Shown: positions 1 to 7,521 of the stretch, in pieces
Position numbering within the stretch: position 1 is the stretch's first letter
How the letters are laid out: each line of letters opens with the position of its first letter
Assembly (NCBI GenBank): GCA_963833965.1
Contig: CAWHZZ010000003.1
Span: 248,001-312,000, forward strand
From: CAJCIW01 sp963833965
Lineage (GTDB): Bacteria; Chlamydiota; Chlamydiia; Chlamydiales; Rhabdochlamydiaceae
Length of the DNA: 64,000 nucleotides
Reading direction: 5' to 3'
Program-made: the position numbers and the translations under genes
Notes under the pieces: model-generated
What the model saw: the letters and a program-made list of their open reading frames with translations, nothing else
Told to the model about the DNA's origin: nothing
Databases searched by the model: none

Positions 1-2
1 CA

Positions 3-467
3 GCATGGATCGCGATTTCAGGAATAGTATGGTTCGTAGTGGGAATTGGACTTTTAACAATGGGTCTCAATTTTATTGTCTTTAAAGCGCAAATGGAGCC
101 GTTTGAGACGACATCGTTAATTGCAAAAGCGGCAGCGATGGCAGGAGGCCGAGAGCAAGCGGCGATGGGACTGATCGTCGTGGGATTGATTTTAGGCTTT
201 ATCAAAGGGCGCTTTGTTCTCATCAAGACCGTCCACCGCGTCGTGGAGCGCATTACAGCTCTTCCGCTTCCGATCAAAATCTCGCAAGTTTACAGCAGAA
301 AGTATCTGATGCTGATGGGAGGGATGGTCTTGCTCGGCATGAGCATGAAGTGGTTAGGCTTGCCCACTGAAGTGCGTGGACTTGTCGATGTCGCAATTGG
401 TTCAGCATTGATGAATGGGGCCATCGCGTATTTCCGACTTGCATTCACTTTGAGTAAGTCCACATAA
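3..467 (+). CDS. multi-pass membrane protein, 5' end outside window
   Basis: The frame is open to the left edge, so the start lies outside the window; about 154 residues are visible. Roughly four hydrophobic segments can be seen (around visible residues 2-25, 52-72, 100-118 and 127-150), separated by short basic loops such as KGR and HRVVER, so this is an integral inner-membrane protein. No motif of a known transporter or enzyme is recognisable and I assign no function. The internal GTG at 39 is not a convincing start because the hydrophobic segment continues upstream of it. A copy of a GGAT-rich repeat begins about 35 bases after the stop. Confidence 0.75.
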   Translation, partial: AWIAISGIVWFVVGIGLLTMGLNFIVFKAQMEPFETTSLIAKAAAMAGGREQAAMGLIVVGLILGFIKGRFVLIKTVHRVVERITALPLPIKISQVYSRKYLMLMGGMVLLGMSMKWLGLPTEVRGLVDVAIGSALMNGAIAYFRLAFTLSKST

Positions 468-500
468 CTCCAAGAAACTTCAAAAGTTGGACTTTTCAAA

Positions 501-572
501 AAATAACAGGATGAACAGGATGGTCAGGATATAAAATCCTCATTTTTTCGATCCTGTCCATCCTGTTATTTT
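501..572. repeat. GGAT-rich inverted repeat, copy 1
   Basis: The left arm reads AAATAACAGGATGAACAGGA and continues with further GGAT units. The right arm, 551-572, reads ATCCTGTCCATCCTGTTATT followed by T's and is its imperfect reverse complement. A second copy lies at 20310-20396. The right arm overlaps the 3' end of rlmH and supplies its last codons. Confidence 0.85.
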
Positions 573-998
573 CCATTTGTGGTAGGACGACCCCTTTTGA
601 ATCTCGAAGGCGCGGTAGATCTGCTCCACGAGGACGAGGCGGGCAATTTGGTGGGTGAAGGTGAGCCGCGAGAGCGATAATAGGGCTCTGGCTTTCGATT
701 TGACCGAAGCGGGAAGACCCTCTGGCCCCCCGATCACAAAGCTCAATCTGGAGTTGGCCTCTTGAATGGTTTTTTGGAGGAAGGAAGAAAATTCTTCGCT
801 CGAAAACTGCTTGCCCTGAGGATCTAGGCAAATAAAATTTGCGTCTTTCTCTAAGTATTGCTTCAATTGCTCGTCGTTTTTCGCTAAAATCCATTCAAAA
901 GAAAGGGAAGATTTCAGACGCTCCTCGTAAAGGGTAAGGGCGGACTGAAGCCATTCCTCTTTCGTCTTTCCAACGGAATAAATTTTAATTTTGATCAT
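540..998 (-). CDS. rlmH: 23S rRNA (pseudouridine-1915-N3)-methyltransferase
   Basis: SPOUT-class methyltransferase that modifies pseudouridine 1915 in helix 69 of 23S rRNA using S-adenosylmethionine. The 152 residues match the usual length. The N-terminus MIKIKIYSVGKTKEEW, the knot motif GGPEGLP (about residues 89-95) and the terminal block THQIARLVLVEQIYRAFEI followed by SSYHK are all typical. In most family members the chain ends at or just after YHK/YHR. Here about eleven residues (WKITGWTGSKK) follow, and they are encoded by the GGAT repeat that overlaps the stop. The tail probably replaced the original stop. The gene is divergent from lgt, with a repeat in the shared promoter region. Confidence 0.95.
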   Translation of the reverse strand: MIKIKIYSVGKTKEEWLQSALTLYEERLKSSLSFEWILAKNDEQLKQYLEKDANFICLDPQGKQFSSEEFSSFLQKTIQEANSRLSFVIGGPEGLPASVKSKARALLSLSRLTFTHQIARLVLVEQIYRAFEIQKGSSYHKWKITGWTGSKK

Positions 999-1007
999 GA
1001 TTTTATC

Positions 1008-1093
1008 TTAGAGGCTATCTGCGATTTCTGTTACATTGCTTTTTGATGATTTTTCCTTATCATAGCCTATAGGAAAAGGCGCAAAAAGCAATG
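1008..1093. repeat. foldback repeat, partial copy, reaching the lgt start
   Basis: TTAGAGGCTATCTGCGATTT and the following bases (TCTGTTACATTGCTTTTTG) match the left end of the element at 34446-34609. Perfect 12-bp inner arms are present: CATTGCTTTTTG (1034-1045) and CAAAAAGCAATG (1082-1093). The right arm ends on the ATG of lgt, so the repeat makes up almost all of the rlmH/lgt divergent gap. The outer right end present at 34.6 kb is missing here. Confidence 0.8.
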
Positions 1094-1939
1094 AACAAAA
1101 ATTTTTTAACGCACTCTTATATCACTTGGGACCCCAGCCGGGGAATGTTCAACTTCAATCTTCCGATTTTAAACCGCCCTATTTTATGGTATGGGTTCTT
1201 TTTTGCTCTGGGCTTTTTCGTCGGCTATCTTCTGCTGACCTATCTTTTGCGCCGCTACTTTCATCATTTGGGCAAAGACCATATCAAGCAGCGGACGGCA
1301 AAAATGGCAGAGCAGCTGACGCTTTATGTCGTGGTCGGTGCGCTTGTCGGGGCTCGATTGGGAGACATTCTCTTTTACCAAAATTGGTCGGAAATCGCCC
1401 GCGATCCCCTTTTGATCATCGCTTTCTGGGAGGGAGGACTGGCCTCGCATGGGGGGGCTGTCGGCATCCTGATCGCTCTATGGCTCTTTTCCAAAAAAAC
1501 AAAAACCCCTTTTTGGACCGCCGTCGATTTCACGGTCATTCCTACAGCGGCAGCCGCTATTTTTATCCGCATCGGAAATTTTTTTAACCAGGAAATTTTA
1601 GGCATTCCCACATCCCTTCCCTGGGGTGTCCTTTTTCTGCATCCCGCCGACGGGGGTCCTATCGTCCCGCGCCATCCTGCGCAACTCTATGAGGCGATTG
1701 CCTATGCTGTGGTGGTGGCCGTGCTCCTGCTTTATTGGCGCCGCCATCCTCCCTTCGCCAAAAGAGGCAGGTTGACAGGCTTGTTCTTATGTCTGGTCTT
1801 TTCGCTGCGCTTTCTGATTGAATTTCTCAAGATGGAGCAAAGCGCGCATCTCTCGTGTGGCGGCTGCTTGACCATGGGGCAATACTTGAGCATCCCCTTT
1901 ATCTTGCTTGGACTTTGGCTTTTGGTCAGAAAAACCTAA
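1091..1939 (+). CDS. lgt: prolipoprotein diacylglyceryl transferase
   Basis: Inner-membrane enzyme that moves diacylglycerol from phosphatidylglycerol to the lipobox cysteine of prolipoproteins, the first step of lipoprotein maturation. The 282 residues contain about seven hydrophobic helices. Lgt signatures are clear: GARLGDILFY, EGGLASHGGAVGI with the conserved His, RIGNFFNQEILG (Arg, Asn and Glu of the signature) and the late HPAQLYEA. The start ATG lies inside the right arm of a foldback repeat and no strong Shine-Dalgarno precedes it. The 3' end overlaps the convergent amidohydrolase by 4 bp. A substrate candidate in the window is the lipoprotein at 46.4-47.0 kb. Confidence 0.96.
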   Translation: MNKNFLTHSYITWDPSRGMFNFNLPILNRPILWYGFFFALGFFVGYLLLTYLLRRYFHHLGKDHIKQRTAKMAEQLTLYVVVGALVGARLGDILFYQNWSEIARDPLLIIAFWEGGLASHGGAVGILIALWLFSKKTKTPFWTAVDFTVIPTAAAAIFIRIGNFFNQEILGIPTSLPWGVLFLHPADGGPIVPRHPAQLYEAIAYAVVVAVLLLYWRRHPPFAKRGRLTGLFLCLVFSLRFLIEFLKMEQSAHLSCGGCLTMGQYLSIPFILLGLWLLVRKT

Positions 1940-2796
1940 AACCGATAGATCTTCTTGGCATTTCCGTAGAAGATTTTCTGCTGGTCGAGATCGGAATAGC
2001 CGGCCAAGGCTTTCTTTAATCGATAAAAGATTTCATCGAAGGTCAAATAAACTCCATCGGAGGGAAAATTGCTCCCCACCATGCATCGATCGACCCCAAA
2101 GAGTTCTACAGCTTCTTTGATGTAGGGGGAGGAATCGTTCTTCTTTTGAAAAATCCAGCCGAGACAGGATAATTTAATAAAAATATGGCGATATTGCGCA
2201 AGCTCCGCGAGCCGCTCTTTCCATGCATGAAAATAGTTTAGATCGGACTTCAGCGGCCAACCCAGGTGCTGCAAAATGATTGGAATATCGGGGAAATCTT
2301 TAGCGACCTGACAAGCGTCCGGAAGTTGCGTATCGAAAATTTGCATCTCAAAATGCAGATTGTGTTTTGCCAGCAGCGCAAAGCCTTTGCGCCATGCTTT
2401 GTCTCTCATGTAATCGTCTCGATCGGCCCCAAAGCGCCCCTCCACAGAATTCAGCGGCATTCTAATGCCTCGCAAGTGAGGGTATTGGCAGTGACCTTTC
2501 AGCACACTCTCAACATCGGGAGAATCGAGTTTGGCAAACGCGACGATGCCTTGCGGGCCTCCGAATCGATCGGCCTGGTTCTGCACCCACTCCGTCTCTA
2601 AAACAGGATTTTGAGGAAATCCTCCACATTCGATGTAGACCATTTGGGAAATGGGCTGGTTTTTACAGATGTTTAGATAATCGCTGACAAAAAAATTGTG
2701 ATTGAGCACACCTCCGGCTAAATGAGGCAGCCATTCATACCCGTTCGCGGTGTCCCAAATGTGCATGTGCGTGTCAATGATCTGTCCGGAATACAT
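1936..2796 (-). CDS. amidohydrolase-family (COG3618-type) lactonase-like protein
   Basis: Predicted TIM-barrel metal-dependent hydrolase of the amidohydrolase-2 group, which includes sugar lactonases and decarboxylases; the substrate cannot be read from sequence. The 286 residues fit the family. The metal site HMHIWD is at residues 10-15. Further family features are LRGIRMPLN (about 108-116), the histidine of LQHLGWP (about 176-182) and the late acidic segment MVGSNFPSDG (about 239-248). Nothing in the context (lgt convergent, a repeat-rich gap upstream) points to a pathway. No signal peptide is seen, so it is probably cytoplasmic. Confidence 0.85.
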   Translation of the reverse strand: MYSGQIIDTHMHIWDTANGYEWLPHLAGGVLNHNFFVSDYLNICKNQPISQMVYIECGGFPQNPVLETEWVQNQADRFGGPQGIVAFAKLDSPDVESVLKGHCQYPHLRGIRMPLNSVEGRFGADRDDYMRDKAWRKGFALLAKHNLHFEMQIFDTQLPDACQVAKDFPDIPIILQHLGWPLKSDLNYFHAWKERLAELAQYRHIFIKLSCLGWIFQKKNDSSPYIKEAVELFGVDRCMVGSNFPSDGVYLTFDEIFYRLKKALAGYSDLDQQKIFYGNAKKIYRF

Positions 2797-2957
2797 GAAC
2801 TAGACCTCTTGCATTTTACCTGAAAAATCGCCCTTTTCTCGGAACTTTTGTCCTCTACTGCGAGACATACTTGAGAAAAATGAGGTTATACTCAAGAAAC
2901 TTCAAAAATTGGTTTTTTAGCCGCCCCGTAACAGCTATTTGAGCACAGCCGATAGGG

Positions 2958-2988
2958 ATCAACGCAAAGACGCCAAGTCGCAAAGATT
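2958..2988. repeat. AACGCAAAGACGCC intergenic repeat, copy 1
   Basis: TCAACGCAAAGACGCCAAGT followed by CGCAAAG, directly downstream of the GxxExxY gene. Related copies sit at 5788-5817 and, reversed, near 37520-37537. From memory, repeats of this type often lie next to GxxExxY genes in unrelated bacteria. Confidence 0.65.
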
Positions 2989-3354
2989 TTATAAATCGTT
3001 AACGACCCTTTCTATACCGTCGCGAAGCAATTTTTGTCCGAAATTAAGAAGCAATCCCAACTTGAGTCTCGTTAAACGCAAATATATCAAAACTTGTGCT
3101 TTGTGAACAGCCTGTTCTTGCTCTGTGGCCTTCACTTCAATAATCACTTTGCCATCGACGAGTAGATCAACACGCATGGAGTTTCTAAGAGTATACCCTT
3201 TGTAGATCGCTGGGATTGGTACTTGCGCCTGTACTGAGATGTCCCGTAATCTTAATTCCTGATATAAAGCCTCTTCATACAAGCTCTCTAACAATCCTGG
3301 ACCGGCCAACGTTCGGTGTACTTCGATTGCGGCATCTATTACTTGTGCTGCCAT
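2989..3354 (-). CDS. GxxExxY family protein (PD-(D/E)XK nuclease-like)
   Basis: Small protein of the GxxExxY family, a widespread group related to the PD-(D/E)XK nuclease fold whose biological role is unsettled. In the 121-aa reading the name motif is G20-x-x-E23-x-x-Y26, inside GPGLLESLYEEAL. The core RVDLLVDGKVIIEVKA supplies the Asp and Glu-x-Lys of a nuclease-like site. A TGA lies two codons upstream of the ATG. In the next frame, codons for AEKIENL read straight into the start, a sequence that looks like the normal N-terminus of the family. The gene may therefore carry a one-base indel near 3352-3357 and now use an internal start. It lies beside an IS630 remnant. Confidence 0.8.
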   Translation of the reverse strand: MAAQVIDAAIEVHRTLAGPGLLESLYEEALYQELRLRDISVQAQVPIPAIYKGYTLRNSMRVDLLVDGKVIIEVKATEQEQAVHKAQVLIYLRLTRLKLGLLLNFGQKLLRDGIERVVNDL

Positions 3355-3469
3355 AGGTTTTCAATTTTCTCTGCGTCTCCGCGTTGACCTCATCCGCTGT
3401 ACTCGTGGAGTCTTTAAACATGTGTTATAACCCTGGAGCTCCAACGGGCCTGAACTTGTCTCTCACGCG

Positions 3470-3781
3470 TCATCTGAAAGATTGGCCTAATATTGAATCC
3501 GGAGCAAGTGTGGCCAAAGCAGCGAAAAAACCCAGCACAGCTCCCTTAAAATCTTGAAACTCCTGGTAATAGACGTTGTAGATCACCCGTTCCTTCATCC
3601 ATTTCCACAACCGTTCTATCGGATTTAGATTTGGACTGTAAGGAGGCAAAAAATGCAGGACAATTTTCGAGGTGGCTAGGTATTGTCCCACGGCCTTATT
3701 CCGGTCGCAAATCTTTTTATCTCGTTCTTTTTTGTGTTGATTCTTGAGTTGAGCCGGTTCTACGTCGTCTAAAAAATTCAT
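3470..3781 (-). mobile_element. IS630-family transposase remnant
   Basis: 103 residues ending with the hallmark of IS630/DDE_3 transposases: HFLPPYSPNLNPIERLWKWM (residues about 63-82), which carries the catalytic Glu. The first two catalytic Asp motifs (LDEC-like and DNA.IH-like) are absent. The N-terminal 25 residues do not resemble the family, so only the C-terminal third of a transposase survives. I saw no terminal inverted repeats on either side. It is interpreted as a dead insertion-sequence fragment between the GxxExxY gene and a large unknown gene. IS630 elements insert at TA, which may matter for the foldback elements elsewhere in the window. Confidence 0.85.
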
Positions 3782-3867
3782 GCGACTATTTGACGGTCAA
3801 CTACAATTTTCAGAAAATAAAATTTTCACTCACGAGCGGTATAAGCAAAAGGTCCATTATAGGGAAA

Positions 3868-5688
3868 TCAAACTAAAACTGCATCCGCTTGCTTGCGTTC
3901 GAACGGAATCAAGGGGAGAGTTTTGCTGACGATCTCTTCTAGTTGATGGGCGAGATGGCCGTGATCGAGGGTGGCGCCCGTGAAAAGCAAAATGGAGGAG
4001 TGCCACTGAAGAAAGCGGTCGAACGAAGACTCCTCTTCGGTGCCAAACAGGGCGTACCACGAGTATTTGTACAGCACCCAAACCCTCAATGACAACTGGC
4101 TTGTATAAGCGGCAAGCTCTGGGTAGCTTTTCAGATAGGCTTGGCAAATCTCGCTGACGAACACGTGATGGGGTAGGGTAGAGGGATGTTCTTTCCATTT
4201 TTGGCAGATCATGCGCAGCAACGTGCTCTCCGGATCGAGCCGGATCCACCTGCACAACATATCTCCCTGAATAGCCCAAAGATGGATTTTTCTTTCGATA
4301 TCGCTCCATTTTTTCACGTCGATGAGCTCTTTTGTGCGATGAAAGAATTGCACAGTGGCCTGCACGAGCGCCGAAAAATGATGATGAGGATTTTCGATGA
4401 GGATGTTTGCGATTTCCTCCTCAATTTTCCGACCGATTTTGTAGGGGAGTTTTTCAAGCAGCCCCTCGGTCTGGCTTAAAGTCTTCCAGATGGCGACCTC
4501 TAAAATGTCCCTGTCCTTTCCCTGAAGGGGCGGCAGCAATGCAGCCTCTTTGTAGGCCGACCAGATGGTCTCGGCGACAAAGTCCGGGCTGCGGCACAGC
4601 TCATCGCTTTTCATGTGCACAAGCTCAGCTGAAATAAAGGCGTAAAGGGCTTGCGGAAGGTCAGGACGCGTCGGCATTGGGCGCGGATAGAGCGACGCAA
4701 TCGCCTCCTTCAATGTCTCTTCCGATAGAGTTTTAGGCAGATTGCAGGCGAGTGCGTAAAGAGCGGTCATTCGGCGGACGAGCTCAGACAATTGAGGATG
4801 TGGTACTGCGATCTTGAAAAGCGATGTATGGCGGCGGATGAAGTTGTCGATCGCTTGTCTTTGCTCGGCAAAAAAGAGGGTGTGGATTGGTGAGGAAGGG
4901 TAGAATTTCTCTGCGAGCAATGCAGAGATATTGCAGACCATCTGGTCGACAGAAGAAAAGCTCGGCAATTCGTGAAGGGATAGAAGCGCCTCTTTGATTT
5001 TATGCTCGAGTTCTGTAAACCCGATTTGGGGGTCCTTAGCGCTGATCTCCAACGCTGTTTTAACAATCAAGGAATCGATTTTATCGTATTCATCGTAGGG
5101 GCTTTTGAAATGCTCGATTTCGCCCACGAGCAGATGCCTTTGCACAGACCACACCATTTTCGTCAGCTGCTCAAGATCGGGACGAGTCCCATCGATTGCG
5201 GCAATGCACTCGCTCAATCTCATCGCCAATTGATGGGCAAAATGGGAAGGATGAAAATGGATCGGGTTTTTAATGGCTGTATAATTTTTGAGATTTTCTT
5301 TGATAAAGAAATGGACATTGAGTTTGCCGGCTTGTGTAATTGCCTCTTTTTGATGTTGAATCTGTTGAGAGTAATAAGCGATTTTTTCCCACGTCTTCTT
5401 TAAAGCGGAGGTGCCGAGGCGATAGCGGGGAAATTTCTCCTGAAACTCGGGAGCGATTTTAAAAATCAACTCCTCTTGAAGCTTCAACGTCCATTTTTTG
5501 GAAGAGCCGCAGTGCTGCATCTCTTGTTTGATTTTTTGCGAGAGAAAAAGATTCAAGTCTGAAAAAGGATCGTAGAATTCAGGGGATTCGTCGATTGTGG
5601 AAAGAAATTCTGATAATGGATCTTCTTTTTCTATTTTCTTTTTATTAGGAACAGATGTTGCAACGAACTTTGAGGAATTCGGCCACAT
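3868..5688 (-). CDS. large predicted helical protein, unknown function
   Basis: A 606-residue reading frame starting with ATG at 5688. I do not recognise the family. The composition is rich in Leu, Glu, Lys, Ala and aromatic residues with hardly any long hydrophobic stretch, suggesting a soluble all-helical protein. There is no signal peptide, repeat or catalytic motif. The N-terminal 40 residues are polar (Asn, Ser, Lys, Glu), as expected if a type III signal were present, but that cannot be shown by eye. It resembles the other large helical genes of the window in style, but I could not align it with them. Chlamydial effector or structural protein is the best guess. Confidence 0.75.
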   Translation of the reverse strand: MWPNSSKFVATSVPNKKKIEKEDPLSEFLSTIDESPEFYDPFSDLNLFLSQKIKQEMQHCGSSKKWTLKLQEELIFKIAPEFQEKFPRYRLGTSALKKTWEKIAYYSQQIQHQKEAITQAGKLNVHFFIKENLKNYTAIKNPIHFHPSHFAHQLAMRLSECIAAIDGTRPDLEQLTKMVWSVQRHLLVGEIEHFKSPYDEYDKIDSLIVKTALEISAKDPQIGFTELEHKIKEALLSLHELPSFSSVDQMVCNISALLAEKFYPSSPIHTLFFAEQRQAIDNFIRRHTSLFKIAVPHPQLSELVRRMTALYALACNLPKTLSEETLKEAIASLYPRPMPTRPDLPQALYAFISAELVHMKSDELCRSPDFVAETIWSAYKEAALLPPLQGKDRDILEVAIWKTLSQTEGLLEKLPYKIGRKIEEEIANILIENPHHHFSALVQATVQFFHRTKELIDVKKWSDIERKIHLWAIQGDMLCRWIRLDPESTLLRMICQKWKEHPSTLPHHVFVSEICQAYLKSYPELAAYTSQLSLRVWVLYKYSWYALFGTEEESSFDRFLQWHSSILLFTGATLDHGHLAHQLEEIVSKTLPLIPFERKQADAVLV

Positions 5689-5787
5689 GATAATTACTGG
5701 TATTTTTTAATGTCGTAATTTTCTGTCTAACGGAAGCCGATTTTATTTGTCTAATAAATTTTTCTTAAAAGCTATACAAGAAATTTC

Positions 5788-5817
5788 AACGCAAAGACGC
5801 CACGACATCTTTGCGTT
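5788..5817. repeat. AACGCAAAGACGCC repeat, copy 2, with hairpin
   Basis: AACGCAAAGA (5788-5797) pairs perfectly with TCTTTGCGTT (5808-5817) around a 10-base loop. The sequence AACGCAAAGACGCCACGAC recurs with one change, on the other strand, near 37520. It sits 15 bases beyond the stop of the 5832-6497 gene. No T-run follows, so it is not an obvious terminator. Confidence 0.7.
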
Positions 5818-5831
5818 AACGATTGTAAGTA

Positions 5832-6497
5832 TTATGAATGCATGTCGATGTCGTGCTTTCTAAGGAATTTTAACAGAGAAAGCGGCATCCGCTCATTTTC
5901 TAATGTTTCTATTTCCTTGTCATTCAAGGAAAAAATAACAGCCTGATCCATTGGATGGCGTCCATTACTGCAGATGCGGTGTCCTGAATATCTATCCCAA
6001 TGATTTTTCACTACATTCTCAGCGCAGTTGTCAGCGACAACCACGAGAGTCGCGGGAGTATTAAATTCATGGGCGCGTCCTCTGAGGTCGCAGTAGTGTC
6101 CTTCTTTATCAAACAATGTCCCTTCCCCATTTCGTTTTCTATCAATGACGAGAACGTGGTCAAATGAAGGATTTATCCCTGTTTTGGAAGCAGCTCGTAG
6201 AAAGGCGTCTGCCAGGACCTGTTCTCTAGAAGGATCGGTTTCTTTTTCCACAATCTTGTCCCATTCGGATAAAAGAGCCGGATCGCTTGAAGGAGATATT
6301 TGAGAAATCCAAAAGATGAGGGGAGAAAAGAAATTTTTTACCTTTTCGATTAAACCGTCGAGACATCCCGTATTCACAGCGGGGATTGCTGGTCTCTCTT
6401 CTGCAGCGTTTCGATTGAACAGATCAACAATGTTTTGAGGAATAGTCAGAGTATAATTAAAGGCTGCTCGAGAAGATTCAAAAAGATTTACTGGCAT
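5832..6497 (-). CDS. unknown 221-aa protein with consensus promoter
   Basis: The ATG at 6497 (MPVNLFES) is chosen because GGAG lies seven bases upstream; the frame extends two codons further only through a TTG. I do not recognise the protein. It is soluble-looking with one modestly hydrophobic patch (FFSPLIFWISQI, about residues 60-71). A Cys/His-containing central part includes HYCDLRGRAHEF and ICSNGRHPMDQAV. The C-terminus is polar. A TTGACT-17-TATAAT promoter lies just upstream. Its position between two unrelated genes suggests a single-gene transcription unit. Candidate effector or small enzyme; function unassigned. Confidence 0.75.
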   Translation of the reverse strand: MPVNLFESSRAAFNYTLTIPQNIVDLFNRNAAEERPAIPAVNTGCLDGLIEKVKNFFSPLIFWISQISPSSDPALLSEWDKIVEKETDPSREQVLADAFLRAASKTGINPSFDHVLVIDRKRNGEGTLFDKEGHYCDLRGRAHEFNTPATLVVVADNCAENVVKNHWDRYSGHRICSNGRHPMDQAVIFSLNDKEIETLENERMPLSLLKFLRKHDIDMHS

Positions 6498-6531
6498 AAA
6501 CAAACTCCATTTTTATTAGGGGTCGCCTAAT

Positions 6532-6560
6532 ATTATACAGTGAATTCGCTGTCGAGTCAA
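6532..6560 (-). promoter_or_regulatory. near-consensus sigma-70-type promoter
   Basis: Read on the minus strand: TTGACT at 6560-6555, a 17-base spacer, TATAAT at 6537-6532. The -10 box is 35 bases upstream of the ATG at 6497. The same hexamers and spacing are found at 40452-40480. Confidence 0.75.
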
Positions 6561-6600
6561 TAGCCTTAAATTATTTAATAAACGCGATAAATGATTTTAA

Positions 6601-6984
6601 TTAAGTTCCAAGAAGCGCAATACAAGAAATTTCTATGCGTGCGTCCATAGGTAGCTTTGCGGCTTGGATAGTGACCCGAGCCGGTTTGATAGGATGATTG
6701 AAGCGCTCCGCATAGACGGCATTCATTTCTGGAAAGTCCTGCATATCCTTTAAGAAGACCTCAGTCTTGACGACATCCTTAAATGACAAGCCTTCTACAG
6801 CTAAAATCGCTTCCAGATTGTTGATGACCTGTTTTGTTTGGCTTTGAATGGACCCTTCAACAATTTTGCCCGTTTCGGGATCGACGGGCAGCTGCCCGGA
6901 AATGAAAAGAAAGGGGCCGGCGGCGACCGCTTGGGAATAAGGGCCGATCGCCTTGGGAGCATGTTCGGTTTCTACGCGTTTCAT
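6601..6984 (-). CDS. ridA: RidA/YjgF-family enamine/imine deaminase
   Basis: Small trimeric enzyme that hydrolyses reactive enamine/imine intermediates released by PLP enzymes. The 127 residues match the family exactly. Visible signatures are the N-terminal APKAIGPYSQAV, FISGQLPVDPETG, and the C-terminal KPARVTIQAAKLPMDARIEI, which supplies the conserved Arg that binds the substrate carboxylate and the Glu of the active site. It is divergent from ssb with a short shared promoter region. RidA rather than another Rid subfamily is likely because of the retained Arg, but this was not tested by phylogeny. Confidence 0.92.
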   Translation of the reverse strand: MKRVETEHAPKAIGPYSQAVAAGPFLFISGQLPVDPETGKIVEGSIQSQTKQVINNLEAILAVEGLSFKDVVKTEVFLKDMQDFPEMNAVYAERFNHPIKPARVTIQAAKLPMDARIEISCIALLGT

Positions 6985-7057
6985 GTGAAAGTTCTTGAGA
7001 ATTTTGTATACGAAGACAATAATACAGAAAAATCCAATTTATGTTGAGGAAAAGACG

Positions 7058-7507
7058 ATGAATCAAATGACGATTGCAGGGCATTTAGGCGCAGATCCTG
7101 AGGTGCGCTTCACTTCTTCGGGCAAGAAAGTGACAACTCTCCGCGTGGCAGCCCGTGCGCGGCGCGGCGGAAAAGATGAGACGATCTGGTGGAAAGTGAC
7201 GATCTGGGGAGAAGAATTCGACAAGATCATCCCTTATTTTAAGAAAGGCAGCCCGATCATTGTCGTCGGCGAAATGAACAAACCAGAAATTTTCACCGAC
7301 CGCGAAGGTCGTCCTCAAGTTTCGATGAGCATCACGGCCAACAATATTCTATTTAGTCCGTTCGGCCGTCCCGACAGCGCCGGCGCTTCAAGCGAAGGGG
7401 AAGGCGCGCACGGACACGCTCAAGAGCCAGCGCACGCCGCCCAAGAAGTTGCCCATGGACAGGGCAAGCCCGACCCCGCATTTGCCGAGGATGAAATACC
7501 CTTTTAG
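7058..7507 (+). CDS. ssb: single-stranded DNA-binding protein
   Basis: Homotetrameric SSB of replication, recombination and repair. The start is set at the ATG at 7058 (MNQMTIAGHLGADPEVRF) because it begins the canonical OB-fold and GAGGA lies seven bases upstream; the frame is open further 5' but only to non-ATG starts. The OB domain covers about residues 1-105 (TIWWKVTIWGEEF, ITANNILF). A flexible Gly/Ala/His-rich linker follows, and the conserved acidic tip AEDEIPF ends the protein and would recruit partner proteins. The 149 residues are normal for the family. pepA follows after 14 bases, the same order as in Chlamydia (CT044-CT045, from memory). Confidence 0.96.
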   Translation: MNQMTIAGHLGADPEVRFTSSGKKVTTLRVAARARRGGKDETIWWKVTIWGEEFDKIIPYFKKGSPIIVVGEMNKPEIFTDREGRPQVSMSITANNILFSPFGRPDSAGASSEGEGAHGHAQEPAHAAQEVAHGQGKPDPAFAEDEIPF

Positions 7508-7521
7508 GACACCTAAATAAT

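Noticed and set aside
463..495. Short similarity between 463-495 and 2885-2915 (AAGAAACTTCAAAA and TTGG)
   Set aside because: About 22 of 25 bases match but neither site has structure or borders; too short to call a repeat family.
496..894. 132-aa frame antisense/offset to rlmH
   Set aside because: Shadow of rlmH in another frame of the same strand; arginine/proline-rich out-of-frame composition.
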